The translations under genes and the position numbers were made by a program. Source: Taxawa tesnikishii (nom. ined.) (taxonomy: Eukaryota; Ascomycota; Dothideomycetes; Dothideales). From it: a stretch of DNA of 64,000 nucleotides. Shown piece by piece: positions 1 through 9,975 of this stretch (the stretch's first letter is position 1; the number at the start of each line of letters is the position of its first letter). The DNA is taken from the NCBI GenBank assembly GCA_030247885.1, contig JAPDRO010000015.1, positions 620,001 to 684,000 on the forward strand, in the 5' to 3' direction. The notes beneath the pieces were generated by a model. It did not search any database and was not told where the DNA came from. It saw nothing but the letters and a program-made list of their open reading frames with translations.

Positions 1-1615
1 GGGATGAACGGACTCATACCTTTGGAGGTTGTCTGGTCTGGGATATTTGTGCTCTCTGTCCGGACAGAATGGACAAATATAGCCAGGACTGTCGTGGACG
101 AGACCATGTCTGATCATCTCGTTCTTGCGCTTGAAGCCTTTGCCACCCTCTGCACGTGGACATCCTTTGACGGGGCAGTAGTGTGGACGGCTAGAGCTGT
201 GTACGTTTGCGTGAGAGCTGAGACTGTGTCAGAGGAGTGTTTCTTATCATGTATAGTACTAGGTCTTACTTGAGAAGATATTGCGTGGTGAAGGGCGGAG
301 CGGTGCAGCCAGGATAATCGCAGACATACGTTCCTCCTGGAATGCTAGTAAGACCCGGATGTGGCATGCCAGGTGGCAACGGAAGCGTCGGCATCTGACG
401 GGGCGTGCCTTCCATTGTGACAACTCCGTCAACGGGCGTGGTATGTTGTGTGCTATACGAGTCGTGGGAACCTGTACTCTGATGGCTCATCCCGCTTTCA
501 CCGGAGGCGGAGGTGGATGCAGTGGACATCTGTCCCATGAAGGGCGGGACTGCTTGATTGGGCAACGGACGACGTCTGTCGGCATAGTAGCCTTGCACAG
601 AAAGCCCGGCGGATGGAGGTGAGTGCGCAAATTGGGCCTCGCTGTGTGCACTTGTCGGGGACCCCTGACCTCCGAAGCTAAAAGCGTTTGCGGGTGAAGT
701 TTGCTGGCTGTGCGGGTAACCATAGTGCGACATGACTGGGGATTGTGACATGACTGAAGAAGGAAGCGGCGGCCGTGGGTAAGTACTCGGCCTTGAATCG
801 CCGTCCTCCATGCCACCATCTGCAATTTTACTGATCTGGTGAAACGAGGGCAGACGTTCTGCCTTTGGGGAAGTACCAGGCTCTTCTTGCGAGATTGAAC
901 GAGCCCTGAGAGCCGGCAGTGCCGCATCTGCAGAACCAGCCGACGGGGGTACAGCAGTGAGTGGGAACGACGGCGAGTTCAACTTACGGTGACCCGATAC
1001 TGGATCTTCCTCGGCTGAATCTCTCGACGAAGCAGTCTTCAATTTTAGAGGTGCAGCGAATGATGGCCGCATCGCCCTTCTGGCGGAGTCGACGAGATGA
1101 TCGAAGGCTCCTCCTTGGTTCGGTGCTTCGTCCAATCCAGCGCCCTTGAGCCTTGTTGCAAGCTCTTGCGGTCCGACCGATGTTCGGTAAGCACTGTGTG
1201 CACTCATGTGATCCGGTGGCTTCAGCTCCGGAGACGTATGATCGGCAATCACTCCGGACTTGTGCGAGGCGTCAGTTATGCGGGGATCTATCTGGTTTGC
1301 ATCCATCCGATCTCGGTACTGAGGCCAAGGTATCTCGTTCTTCGTCATTTGATGGCTGTCCTTACGATTGGATTCTGCAGGGGCAGTCTCTTCGAAGGAT
1401 ACAAAGTGTGAAGGGTCCGGCCCCAGACTCTGTAGAAGCGAAACAATTCCTGGACTGAAGCGGTTCAGGCAAGCAACCTGGCCTGCTTCGAGGTGAATCT
1501 CGTCTGAACGAGAAGGAGGAAACGATGATAGAGGAGTTGGAGTGGTCCTATATTCTCGGGGTGTCAACGAAGGGGTTTGGTGGCACTCGTCGTCAGAGTC
1601 GTAGTATGTGCTCAT
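1..1615 (-). CDS. C2H2 zinc-finger transcription factor, 3' part missing at window edge
   Basis: Nuclear DNA-binding regulator by family; target genes unknown. The start is put at 1615 (MSTYYDSDDE...), not at the longer open frame to 1741, because the extra N-terminus looks like untranslated leader. Exon 1 is 268/270-1615; a 52-nt intron (218-269, GTAAGA...CTCAG) joins to exon 2 (20-217), and another donor (GTATGAG) lies at 13-19, so the gene continues outside the window. The first ~400 residues are Ser/Pro/Gln-rich and look disordered. C2H2-type pairs then follow: CDYPGC with a His-bearing NSHANVH segment across the splice, CPVKGC with a following RHGLVH, and CPFCPD running into the edge. 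The dense Cys/His spacing and basic linkers support tandem fingers. No frame break is seen. The orthologue name is not recognised. Confidence 0.85.
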
Positions 1616-3744
1616 CCGAAGCACGAGGCGAGTCGTGGCAAGTAGGTCTCCCAGCAGAGCTTGAAGAGACGTGGAAGCAACGACTGCCGTAAAAACATGT
1701 ACGTGGTCCGTTTCGCAGAAAGTGTCCAGACGGACGGGCAACTCTACACAAAGGGTAAGAGACGACAGTGCGTCAATTTACGGAACAGAAGTGATATCGG
1801 ATGCGTCGTTGATCCGCTCAAGGTGAAGGTTAAGCGGCCGAGAATTATCTTGCACATTAATTAGTCGGAGAGTTCGAAAGGAGACGTGAACACAGCAGAG
1901 CCGGACAAGCAAACGCGGAAAGGCTATACATATGCGGTCCAGCTAGGAACGCGGATTATTTGTAAACCAGCGTATGCATCAGTGCAGGTGGAACGAGGCA
2001 GTGTAGGCTATAGCTAGCGGAGGGGCAAGCGCGATGGTAGCACGCGTCGACGAGTGTGTTCCATGTGGTTTGGCCGCGAAGTAATAACGAGCTATCGCGG
2101 CTTCGAGCGGGTACGTACCGTAACTCGGGGAAGCTGAGAGTCTAGATCTTTTGGACTGGACCCTTAGCCCGGGGGTGCCAGAAACGGGGAGAGGATGCCG
2201 TCACCCACAGAACCGATGGTAAAAGGGTTCTGGGGATGTTCAGAAACCGCAAGAGGAAAAGAAGCAAAAGTGCCCCGTGCCTGGTGCGAGAGAAAAACAC
2301 GCCTTCCCGGACTACGGACCGTCGACTTTTTGCGTGGAGGCTGAAGCTTCTCGCTCGGTCCGAGAGGGGCTCTGCCTCTTGGTCGTGCAGCGTTGGCAGG
2401 TAACGAGAATGCAGCGCTGATCAGAGGGGATCAATCATCAGGGTGGGATGGGTGTCGCTCTTTTGAGCCGCTGCCAATCGCCCACCGGCAAGCCCGACGG
2501 AGTTGGGATCGTCGTCGCAGGTGTTGTCGTTGGGGATGGGATGGGCTGGGCTGGGAATGGGGTCGTCGCGCTGGTGAGGCTCAGGTGGGTAGCAGCATGG
2601 AGGTGATCATGGATGTTGTCGGACCGTGGAGGAAGGCGGCCTGAAGGAGACCTGTGTCAGCAGGCTTGGTTAATCTATGTGCAGCGGTGCGTGCTGCTAA
2701 GAAGGATTGTTGCGAAGTGGTTAGCCTGTGCTTGAGCCGCAGATTGTTCTGTGGAAGCGGAATAGCCGCAAGCCGCAAGTCGCAAGTCATCCCACCACCC
2801 ACGCTTCGCCTTGCTCGAATTGCAGGGCGACTTCAGGGTTGGCCAGGGTCCGGTGTGTGCTTGGCTTATACGAATAGTTACCCCACCTCAGCGCTGACTG
2901 CGACGCATGCCGTCGAACGGACAGAACACCAAGAGGGTGCGATGCAGCGGTGTTGTTGCGTCTTGCGGCCCATGCCCGGACCGGGGAGCTAGGAAGATCT
3001 AGAATCACGCCTCAAACCGATCCCGCACGTTCCTAGCTAGACGTTCGATGGTATTACAATTGCAATACCACAGATCTCAATCCAGACTGCCATACCATAT
3101 CCCAGAGGCATGGGGAGGGCAGAGGGCAGAGAGGAGAGGGGAGAGGGCGATTGTTGAGGATCGCGTGTGTCTATTCCAGACGCGTCCCCATCGCCTCGGC
3201 ATACTGTCCTGGGCGGTACTGAAACGCGACCAATCGTCTTCTTGTTCGCCGAACGGGGAAAGGAAAGGATAGGGCAGGCATCCGTCCATCACGTGTAATG
3301 ACGTCTACAATTCCTCCCTCCTCCGTCGGCTCTCTCGTGCAGGATCAAAGGTGAAGGCTAGAGTAGCTGCATCCACGATTTGTTGGAACCCTACTGTGCT
3401 GCCATCGAGATCCGCCACACATTCCCCCCAAACTCCTCTGGCCTGGCTGTTGGGCGCTCGGAGTGCAGTGCTTTGCGGTGTCCTGTGATCGATAGGTTGG
3501 GCGGATGCTGACAACGCGCCACTGGATCGAGTGTCTGTCGCAAGGCATACCAGCTCTAATACAAGGTACATGCACACGGAGCTCTGTGAGAGAAACCACG
3601 ACTTTGTACAAAATTGCCGAGCAAAGCCCTGGTTGCCTGAGAGCCGCGAGCACCTCAAACCGTCTGCAGGCGAGCCGGGCGTTCGAAGTCAAGCCGCGTT
3701 GGAACTTGACGTCTCGCTCAATCAGTACACGTACACCTGGCAAG
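1616..3744. other. Intergenic, divergent promoter region
   Basis: About 2.1 kb between the C2H2 gene (minus) and the DHH phosphoesterase gene (plus), so it should carry both promoters. Short open frames occur on both strands but none has recognisable protein character or splice structure. CT-rich stretches just before 3745 fit a fungal 5' leader. No RNA gene or mobile element was seen. Confidence 0.5.
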
Positions 3745-5186
3745 ATGAAGCGCAAGCAGCCGCCATCGAAAGTCCAACCTGCAGCTAAGAAAGCACGTCC
3801 GGAGGTTCCAGAGTACCATCTAACACCCTCACTCAAGGATGAGTCCGGAGAAATTATATGGCCTGCTCCGAAAGAGCAAATGCAGCGAGCCAGAGAAACA
3901 ATACTGGAATGGCTAGTGCCCTGTCCCCATAATATTGCGTTCTATTGCTAAACCCTTGACAGCGCAAAGGCAAAGAAAAGAACTCTCATCGTTCCAGACA
4001 AGGATGCAGACGGCCTTTCATCCGGCGTGATCCTGTACCGGACACTGCAGGCACTAGGCCTTCCATCTGACTTGATCTCTGCTCATCTATTAACGAAAGG
4101 CAATACAGTACATTCGGAGAGCGAGAGTGCCAAAATGTCCGCTCAGTCACCAGCCTATATCTTCGTCTTGGACCAAGGTTCTCGTAAATCCGGACCATTA
4201 ATTCCTGAACCGCATACCGCTCTTATCGTCGACCACCATCATGCCACACCCTCGGACTTTCCCGAAGGCGCAGCATTCGTAACGGCATGCAACTCGCCAC
4301 CGGTTGCCACTTCATCACTGCTCACATACACCCTGTGCGAGCCCCTGCACCAGGACGTCGCCTCACTTTGCGACTGGCTCTGCGTAGTCGGTACGCATGG
4401 CGATCTAGGCAACACGTTGAAGTGGGAACCACCATTCCCGGACATGAAGGCAACGCTGAAGCAATATACCAAGAAACTCCTCAATGACGTGGTTTCGTAC
4501 GTCAACGCGCCCCGACGCACTGCAACCTACGATGTCGCGTCTGCCTGGTCAGCGTTACTGACCGCCACACACCCGTCTGATGTGTTGAAGCACCCGCGCC
4601 TGCTCGCCGCCAGGGAAGAAGTCAATGCTGAAGTCGAGCGATGCACCCACACAGCGCCCAAGTTCTCTCCGGACGGGAAAATCGCCGTCTTCCGCATCCG
4701 GAGCGAGGCGCAGGTTCACCCCGTCATCGCGACACGCTGGGCCGGCCACCTCAACAGCAAGGCGTTGGAAATAGTCATGGTGGCCAATGAGGGTTACTTG
4801 CCAGGTAGGGTCAACTTCTCATGCCGAATTCCACGTTGCGCAAGGAGCAGAGACCCCCGGTCAATATAATCGAGAGTTTGAAAGCGTACGCGAGTCTGAA
4901 GCCCGAGGTCGACGACGCAGACGTTGATGGTGAGGAGCGAAAGCCCCTACTGGAACGGCTGGGCGACGACTTTGCGAGGGGTCATGTTCAGGCCAGTGGA
5001 GGCATTGTGGACACAGAGCAGTTCGAAGAGCTGATGAGGTTGATGAAGATTGGAGAGAAATCGGACAAGAAAGAGAGCGAGCAAACCAGCCCAAAGAAAG
5101 GGAAGAAACCCATCGATCATGCGCAGAAAAACACTCTGATGAGCTACTTTGGGAAGAGCGGCAAGACGCCATCAGCCACTAGCTAA
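3745..5186 (+). CDS. DHH/DHHA1-family phosphoesterase (RecJ-like), one frame break
   Basis: Predicted metal-dependent phosphoesterase of the DHH superfamily, which includes RecJ exonucleases and oligonucleotide or pyrophosphate hydrolases; the substrate is not known for this fungal group. Start at 3745 (MKRKQPPSK, lysine-rich N-terminus). Exon 1 is 3745-3911. The best join uses a GC donor (3912) and an AG acceptor (3962), giving a 51-nt intron with a TGCTAAAC branch site and restoring ...ILECAKAKKRTLIVPDKDADG. The N-terminal motif PDKDADGLSSG and the signature IVDHHH (~residue 145) supply metal ligands. The C-terminal part has a DHHA1-like GHVQASGG. In the C5 run at 4854-4858 the frame slips: the protein reads into TAA after RDPRS, while the next frame continues PPVNIIESLKAY. 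One extra C gives 463 residues. The C-terminus is Lys/Ser-rich. Confidence 0.85.
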
Positions 5187-5983
5187 CGAGCCTCACTGCA
5201 CATCGAGCACCGCCCTAATCCTCCCGGAACCCAATGAGAGACTGCACCCAAAGTCTTCAACCCCTCGCCCACGAATAGTATACAACCCTGAATGGAAGCT
5301 CAAAAGCCACTGCAGCCGTTAGACAGGGACGTTTACGTGCGTACAGCGACTTGCGGAGTTGCCATGTTCTAGACCATCGTCGCCACCGCACGGATACATC
5401 CACATACAACCGAAGTGGATGTACTCGCTCTTGCAGCCTAAGAATCGGACTCGTATGGTTGTTCGCAGCATTGTGGCTTGCTACTGGCGCACTTCTCCTT
5501 CCGGATGCACCGCGGTAAGTACACATCGTCCCTAGACGTATCCTCAGCAACCAGGCTAGCGAAGGCGGTAAGACGAATAGCGTGAAGACTTCCTCCCCGT
5601 GATGAGGGGCAAGGCAGGCGATGTGCGAGTGGGGAGTCTCCTTCTGGAAGTTAGAGTACTGCAAAGAGTGAGTAACCCTTAGCCATCTGTTTGACGCACA
5701 GTTCGCGCTGCTGAGTGAACAGAAGCGAAGAGACAGAAAGTAAGGGGTATTGGAGGCGCAAGAACAAGAACGAAAGAAGGAAGATCGACGGTTGTGCAAA
5801 CCGAAGAGAGGTTCGCGCAATAATCGTAGGAAAACAAGGGCCCGTCTTACGGTGTCATAACCTTCAGCGCATTCAGTCAAGGTAGAAGGATGACACATGA
5901 CTAATGCAGTTCTCAAAAACCGGGCACACAACCAGTCATCCAGTCATTCACTCCGCATTACACATTCCATCGTTGTCCGCCAC
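5187..5983. other. Intergenic between convergent genes
   Basis: About 800 bases between the stop codons of two converging genes. A 224-residue open frame on the minus strand (5257-5931) has no domain, no homology I recognise and an irregular Arg/Ser-rich composition, so I treat it as chance. Nothing else seen; the region should hold two 3' ends. Confidence 0.5.
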
Positions 5984-7317
5984 CTACAACACCCTCCTAG
6001 GATCCAGCTGGGAGATCTTCGCACTCTTCGCCTGGCCATCAAAAACGAACTCGGAGATGAGTTTGCCAGTCCCCGGCCCATTCTGAATACCCCAACACGT
6101 ATGCCCGCTCGCCAGCAGCAAGCCCTTCGTATTCGTCAGCCCGATCAGCGGACCCCCACTCCCACTCGCGTTAACGTTGGGCAAATAGCACGCCTGTCTC
6201 GCCGTGACCTCGCCATCCCTCAACTCATCACTGATACTGCCGACATAGTCGACGATATCCTGACACCGCCGGTCATCTATGTCCACCAAGTCCGTTGATG
6301 CGGGGAGCGGAACCATATGATCGCCCTCGCCGCAGGCGTAGACTTCGTTCTTCGGGCGCGCGTAGATCTCGGGGGTGACGATCTGCTCCCCGAACGTCCG
6401 CCGTAGCCGCGCGTCTTCTTCGCCTTGCTCTCCACGTGGTCGCCGAAACCGGCGGGGAGTTTGATCTGCGTGAAGAGGGCGTAGGCGGAGACGGGGCGCG
6501 TGGGCCGGATGGTCACGCTGTGGGCTCGCAGCGCGCTGATCGGGGCGTCGGGGTAGACTTTCTGCGTCCAGGGACCGGCGGAGACGATCACGTCGGTGGC
6601 TGGGATGGTTTCCTCTTTGTTGCCGTTGTTCTTGTCCTCGTACGTCACGCTCTCGACTGCGGAGCCGTCTGCCGTGTAGTTTATGCGTTTCACGCTCGCG
6701 CCCACGCGGACGTCTGCTCCGGCTTCCTTGGCCAGGTCGGCCATGGAGGTCGTGAATTGATACGGGTGCACCTGTGCGGTTGTGGAGGGGTCGCCCATCT
6801 CGTCGTACATGCGCAGACAGTCTGCCGCCACCCAGTCGAGGTCGTCCGGTACGCCGGCCGCGCGTAGTTTCCCTATGGCTTCCTTGCTGCGCTTCTGCAG
6901 GCTTACGCTCTCGCCCACGTCTTCTTGTCCGTTCGTTGCGACGTTGTCGCCCTTGGTTGCGCGCTCGGGCACTCCGTCTACGTTCGCCCGCTCTTTCTTG
7001 GGTGGGAGGCGTCTTCCCTTGCAGTCCACCTGCCCGCAATGCACGGCGCGGTATCCCCATCTCTCGGCGCCGTCGTACTCGTCCGCCAACTCCTTGTGCA
7101 GGCGGTAGGAGAGAGGAACGATCGAGGACGGGTATGCCCAAAGAGCGAGCAAGCCGCCTGCTTTTCCTGATGCGCCGCCCGCGATTTTGCTGGCTTCGAG
7201 GAGGGTTACGCGGTGCTTTGAGGGGTTGTAGGAGGGGTGGTGGGTCAGGAAGTAGGCGGAAGTGCAGCCGATGATGCCGCCGCCGATCACGACTATATTC
7301 TTCTGTTCGTCTGCCAT
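5984..7317 (-). CDS. FAD-dependent oxidoreductase (DAO superfamily, Tda3-like), one frame break
   Basis: Flavin amine-oxidase-like (DAO fold) oxidoreductase. The nearest named relatives are yeast Tda3 and a fission-yeast protein linked to endosome-to-Golgi traffic; the substrate is unknown. Start at 7317 (MADEQKNIVVIGGGIIG): the GxGxxG dinucleotide-binding loop lies within the first 20 residues and is followed by LLEASKIAGGASGKAGG, typical of the FAD site. The C-terminal half has TPEIYARPKNEVYACGEGD and the C-terminus SQLDPRRVL, both conserved in fungal homologues as I recall them. The two halves are in different frames. Adding one base in C4 at 6388-6391 (G4 on the coding strand) joins them as one 444-residue protein. 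The alternative is a 53-nt GT-AG intron (about 6380-6432), but it lacks a pyrimidine tract and branch site. It converges with the DHH gene. Confidence 0.82.
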
Positions 7318-9244
7318 TGCGGCGGTTGTGAGGGTGGCGAGGCGGCGGGGTTGTAGATGAAGGCGGCTGCTGGATAGCAGCGGGAGTAGACAACGACGAG
7401 TTGCGAGAAGAGTGGCCAGACTGACAGTCCGCTTGGCCGAGAAGAGGTTGTAGAGGGTCCGGTATAGGAGGAACAGTCACACGGCCTTCAAGGTGTTTCG
7501 TATGTAGATGTAGACGGCCGGAAGAAGTCCGTTTCTGAGCATCCAATGACATCACCGGATCCGGTCTTGCACGTGAAAGAGGCCATCCTACGAGCAACGT
7601 TCTTGTACCTCTCCTTGCTCTGATTTATATCACCACACTATACACGGGAGAGAAAGACCCACAGATGTTATCGGATTGCTGCGTTGTGTCCGGGATTCCG
7701 TACAGTGCGGAACCATCCCTGATGGTGCCTTCAATGGACGACTTGCGGCTTGCTGATCATGCACTGTCATGCAAGGCTGAGGCTGTGCCGCTCTGTCTGC
7801 CTAGATGAATGGTATTCAAGTTCTTGCTTCGTTTTGCAAAGCAGCGGGCTCTGTTGTATATGCTGTTGTTTCCGTTATGGACGGAAACGCCCACTGGATT
7901 CGCAGAACCCGGAGAGATCACAAAAGGCGAGGAGCGAGCTTGACATCTTTCGTGGACTTCCAGGTCTGCCAAATGCTGAAGAGCTCCCGAGCCGCGCGAG
8001 CCAGAGCGCAAGGTCTCAACTCGACAAAAACCCGCATCAACAAAGCCAACGAACAACAACATTGCGACCCCACGGATGGTGTCTCTGCCCGAGCCGCTCT
8101 GGAATGTGTACCTTCCCCTAGGTCTAGGACTTGACATTGAGAACATCGGTCTCCTCGATCTTAATTCACACACTGTTTGGGACTAACGTCTTTACGTTTC
8201 GTGCGAAGAACTCTGTAGTCTTGGCTCTGATAAACAACCGTTCAACCTTCATCCAGCCGTAACGGGGTATGAACATGAGCGTACATACACGCTCGGGCCA
8301 TACGAGCGGTTCCTTCAAACCTCTCACTGCGCACTCTGCCGTCTGATCTAGAGGGTTAGACCCATGCTAGACGCCAAAGATGAAGACATCATCGAGGCAC
8401 GAAAACTCCTGGCTTGATGTTGTCTTAATCAAGCACTCTGCAAACGCACGGAAGTCTGTCACTCTTAGGTTTCTTGAACGACATTGCACGACTACAGGAA
8501 ACGACACATGTTTCGTTGGCGATTGTCACTGCGATGATTACAGACCTCTTGGCCGCGCTATCAGTGAACGAGCCGACATGAGTATTCTGCGCCGCAGTCA
8601 ATTGGCTGGAGGGGCTGTTGGCTTTTCCCTCTATGGTCCAATTTCCCATCATTCATGAAGTCTGTCGAAGGCTCCGCAAAGTACAACAGCATCAACCATC
8701 AGACCTCGGGTTGGACAAACCCCAATCAGAGCCGGTGGAATACCTCCGTGAACATTGGCGTGAGGTGAACCAATGTTTGAGTGTGTTCTGTGACGATGGC
8801 AAAAACAGCCGACCCTGTCTACAATCAGTTCGAAAAGGCGTTGAAGCACAGCAGAACTGCATCGGACTGTACAGACTTCTCACACAGACTCATGAGACTT
8901 CCGAGGCAGACAGATGGTGGCACTCGTATAGCGGTCGAAGTACCGCAATCTGTATGGTTGTGAAGGAAGCAGGGGCCAACGCTGAAGGTGTCAAGCTGAT
9001 ACACGTGAAAGGATTGACCCAGTTAAATACTAAACACTGGCAAATGCGAGACACTAGCCTTGCTTGATTAGACCGCAGATCCGCACAGCCGCTTCGAAAT
9101 TGTGCTCTCCCGATCGGTTGCGGATCGGGACCATACAGCATATCCTGTCGGCCTCCACAACCCAGGGAAGTATCCAGTTGCCAGGGGGAAAGCTCACTCC
9201 CTGCCTGCGTCACCTTCTCATTCGGCGTCACCGTCTTGGTCATC
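7318..9244. other. Intergenic, no supported gene
   Basis: About 1.9 kb. Overlapping open frames of 60-190 codons occur on both strands (for example 7757-8173 and 8890-9465 minus, 8618-9067 plus) but they overlap each other, show no domain and have no convincing splice pattern. The left part should contain the promoter of the FAD oxidoreductase. Confidence 0.45.
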
Positions 9245-9715
9245 ATGGAATCGGCGATCTTCATATCCAAGCTGACGACGAGGATACCGCTTGAGACACA
9301 ACCGCAACGACAGTCTTGCAATCGTGGCTGGTTCGTTCTCCAACTCCGTCTTCTTCTCCTCGCAGCAACCGCCACGCTTCTACTCTGTGCCGCCCTTGCA
9401 CTGCCAAGCGACGACCCACGCTCCATCAGTACGTGCTGTCGCTTTGGAGATGATGTATTGAACAATGAAGCTGACTCTGATCCTAGTCCTAATCCCGATG
9501 TCTCTCTACTGGCACTCTTGCTTCCAGAATACGTCGACCATGCAACTCTGTTTCACCCGCCCCTCCAGCCCAACTCTGCTATCTCCTCCGGCTGGCTTGT
9601 ACCTCTCAATGCGGCACCCACTCGTATTAACACATTTTTGTCGAACCTCTTTACGGCTTTGTTCACTGTTCTCATCGTGGTGGCGATGGTGGTCATGGGA
9701 TTGAGGGAACTTTAG
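9245..9715 (+). CDS. Possible small membrane protein, hypothetical
   Basis: Tentative. From the ATG at 9245 the frame runs to 9715. It contains two hydrophobic stretches: LRLLLLAATATLLLCAALAL, which could be a signal anchor, and near the C-terminus LFTALFTVLIVVAMVVMGL. A GTACGT donor at about 9430 and a pyrimidine-rich acceptor ending near 9527 (CTTGCTTCCAG) would remove about 96 nt in frame, shortening the protein to about 125 residues with both hydrophobic segments kept. The family is not recognised. Overlapping minus-strand frames (8890-9465, 9506-9790) look less protein-like. It may be a chance frame. Confidence 0.3.
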   Translation: MESAIFISKLTTRIPLETQPQRQSCNRGWFVLQLRLLLLAATATLLLCAALALPSDDPRSISTCCRFGDDVLNNEADSDPSPNPDVSLLALLLPEYVDHATLFHPPLQPNSAISSGWLVPLNAAPTRINTFLSNLFTALFTVLIVVAMVVMGLREL

Positions 9716-9975
9716 CCTTCGATGTAGATCATCAAATATTCTCCAGTCCAATCGAATGCATCCATCGGTCGCACTGTGAAAAACGGACATTAAGCATAGA
9801 GGTTAAACTCACGTCTTCGCTTGTCCGTCCTCCTCAGGCTTGAATCGGCCATAGCCTTAGGCTTACTCATACACTTCGGATTGACGAACCGATATCGGTG
9901 GTTCTAGAGCGACATGCCTTCCTCTCATCCTCTTCCCGAACTTGTGCATTCCCCCATCGATGCGTCTGTTTACGT

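Noticed and set aside
5257-5931. 224-codon minus-strand frame
   Set aside because: No domain or splice structure, and it sits between two converging 3' ends.
5984-7597. 537-codon Arg-rich minus-strand frame
   Set aside because: Only its C-terminal third (below ~6391) is real oxidoreductase sequence; the rest is the GC-rich shadow of the true N-terminal frame.
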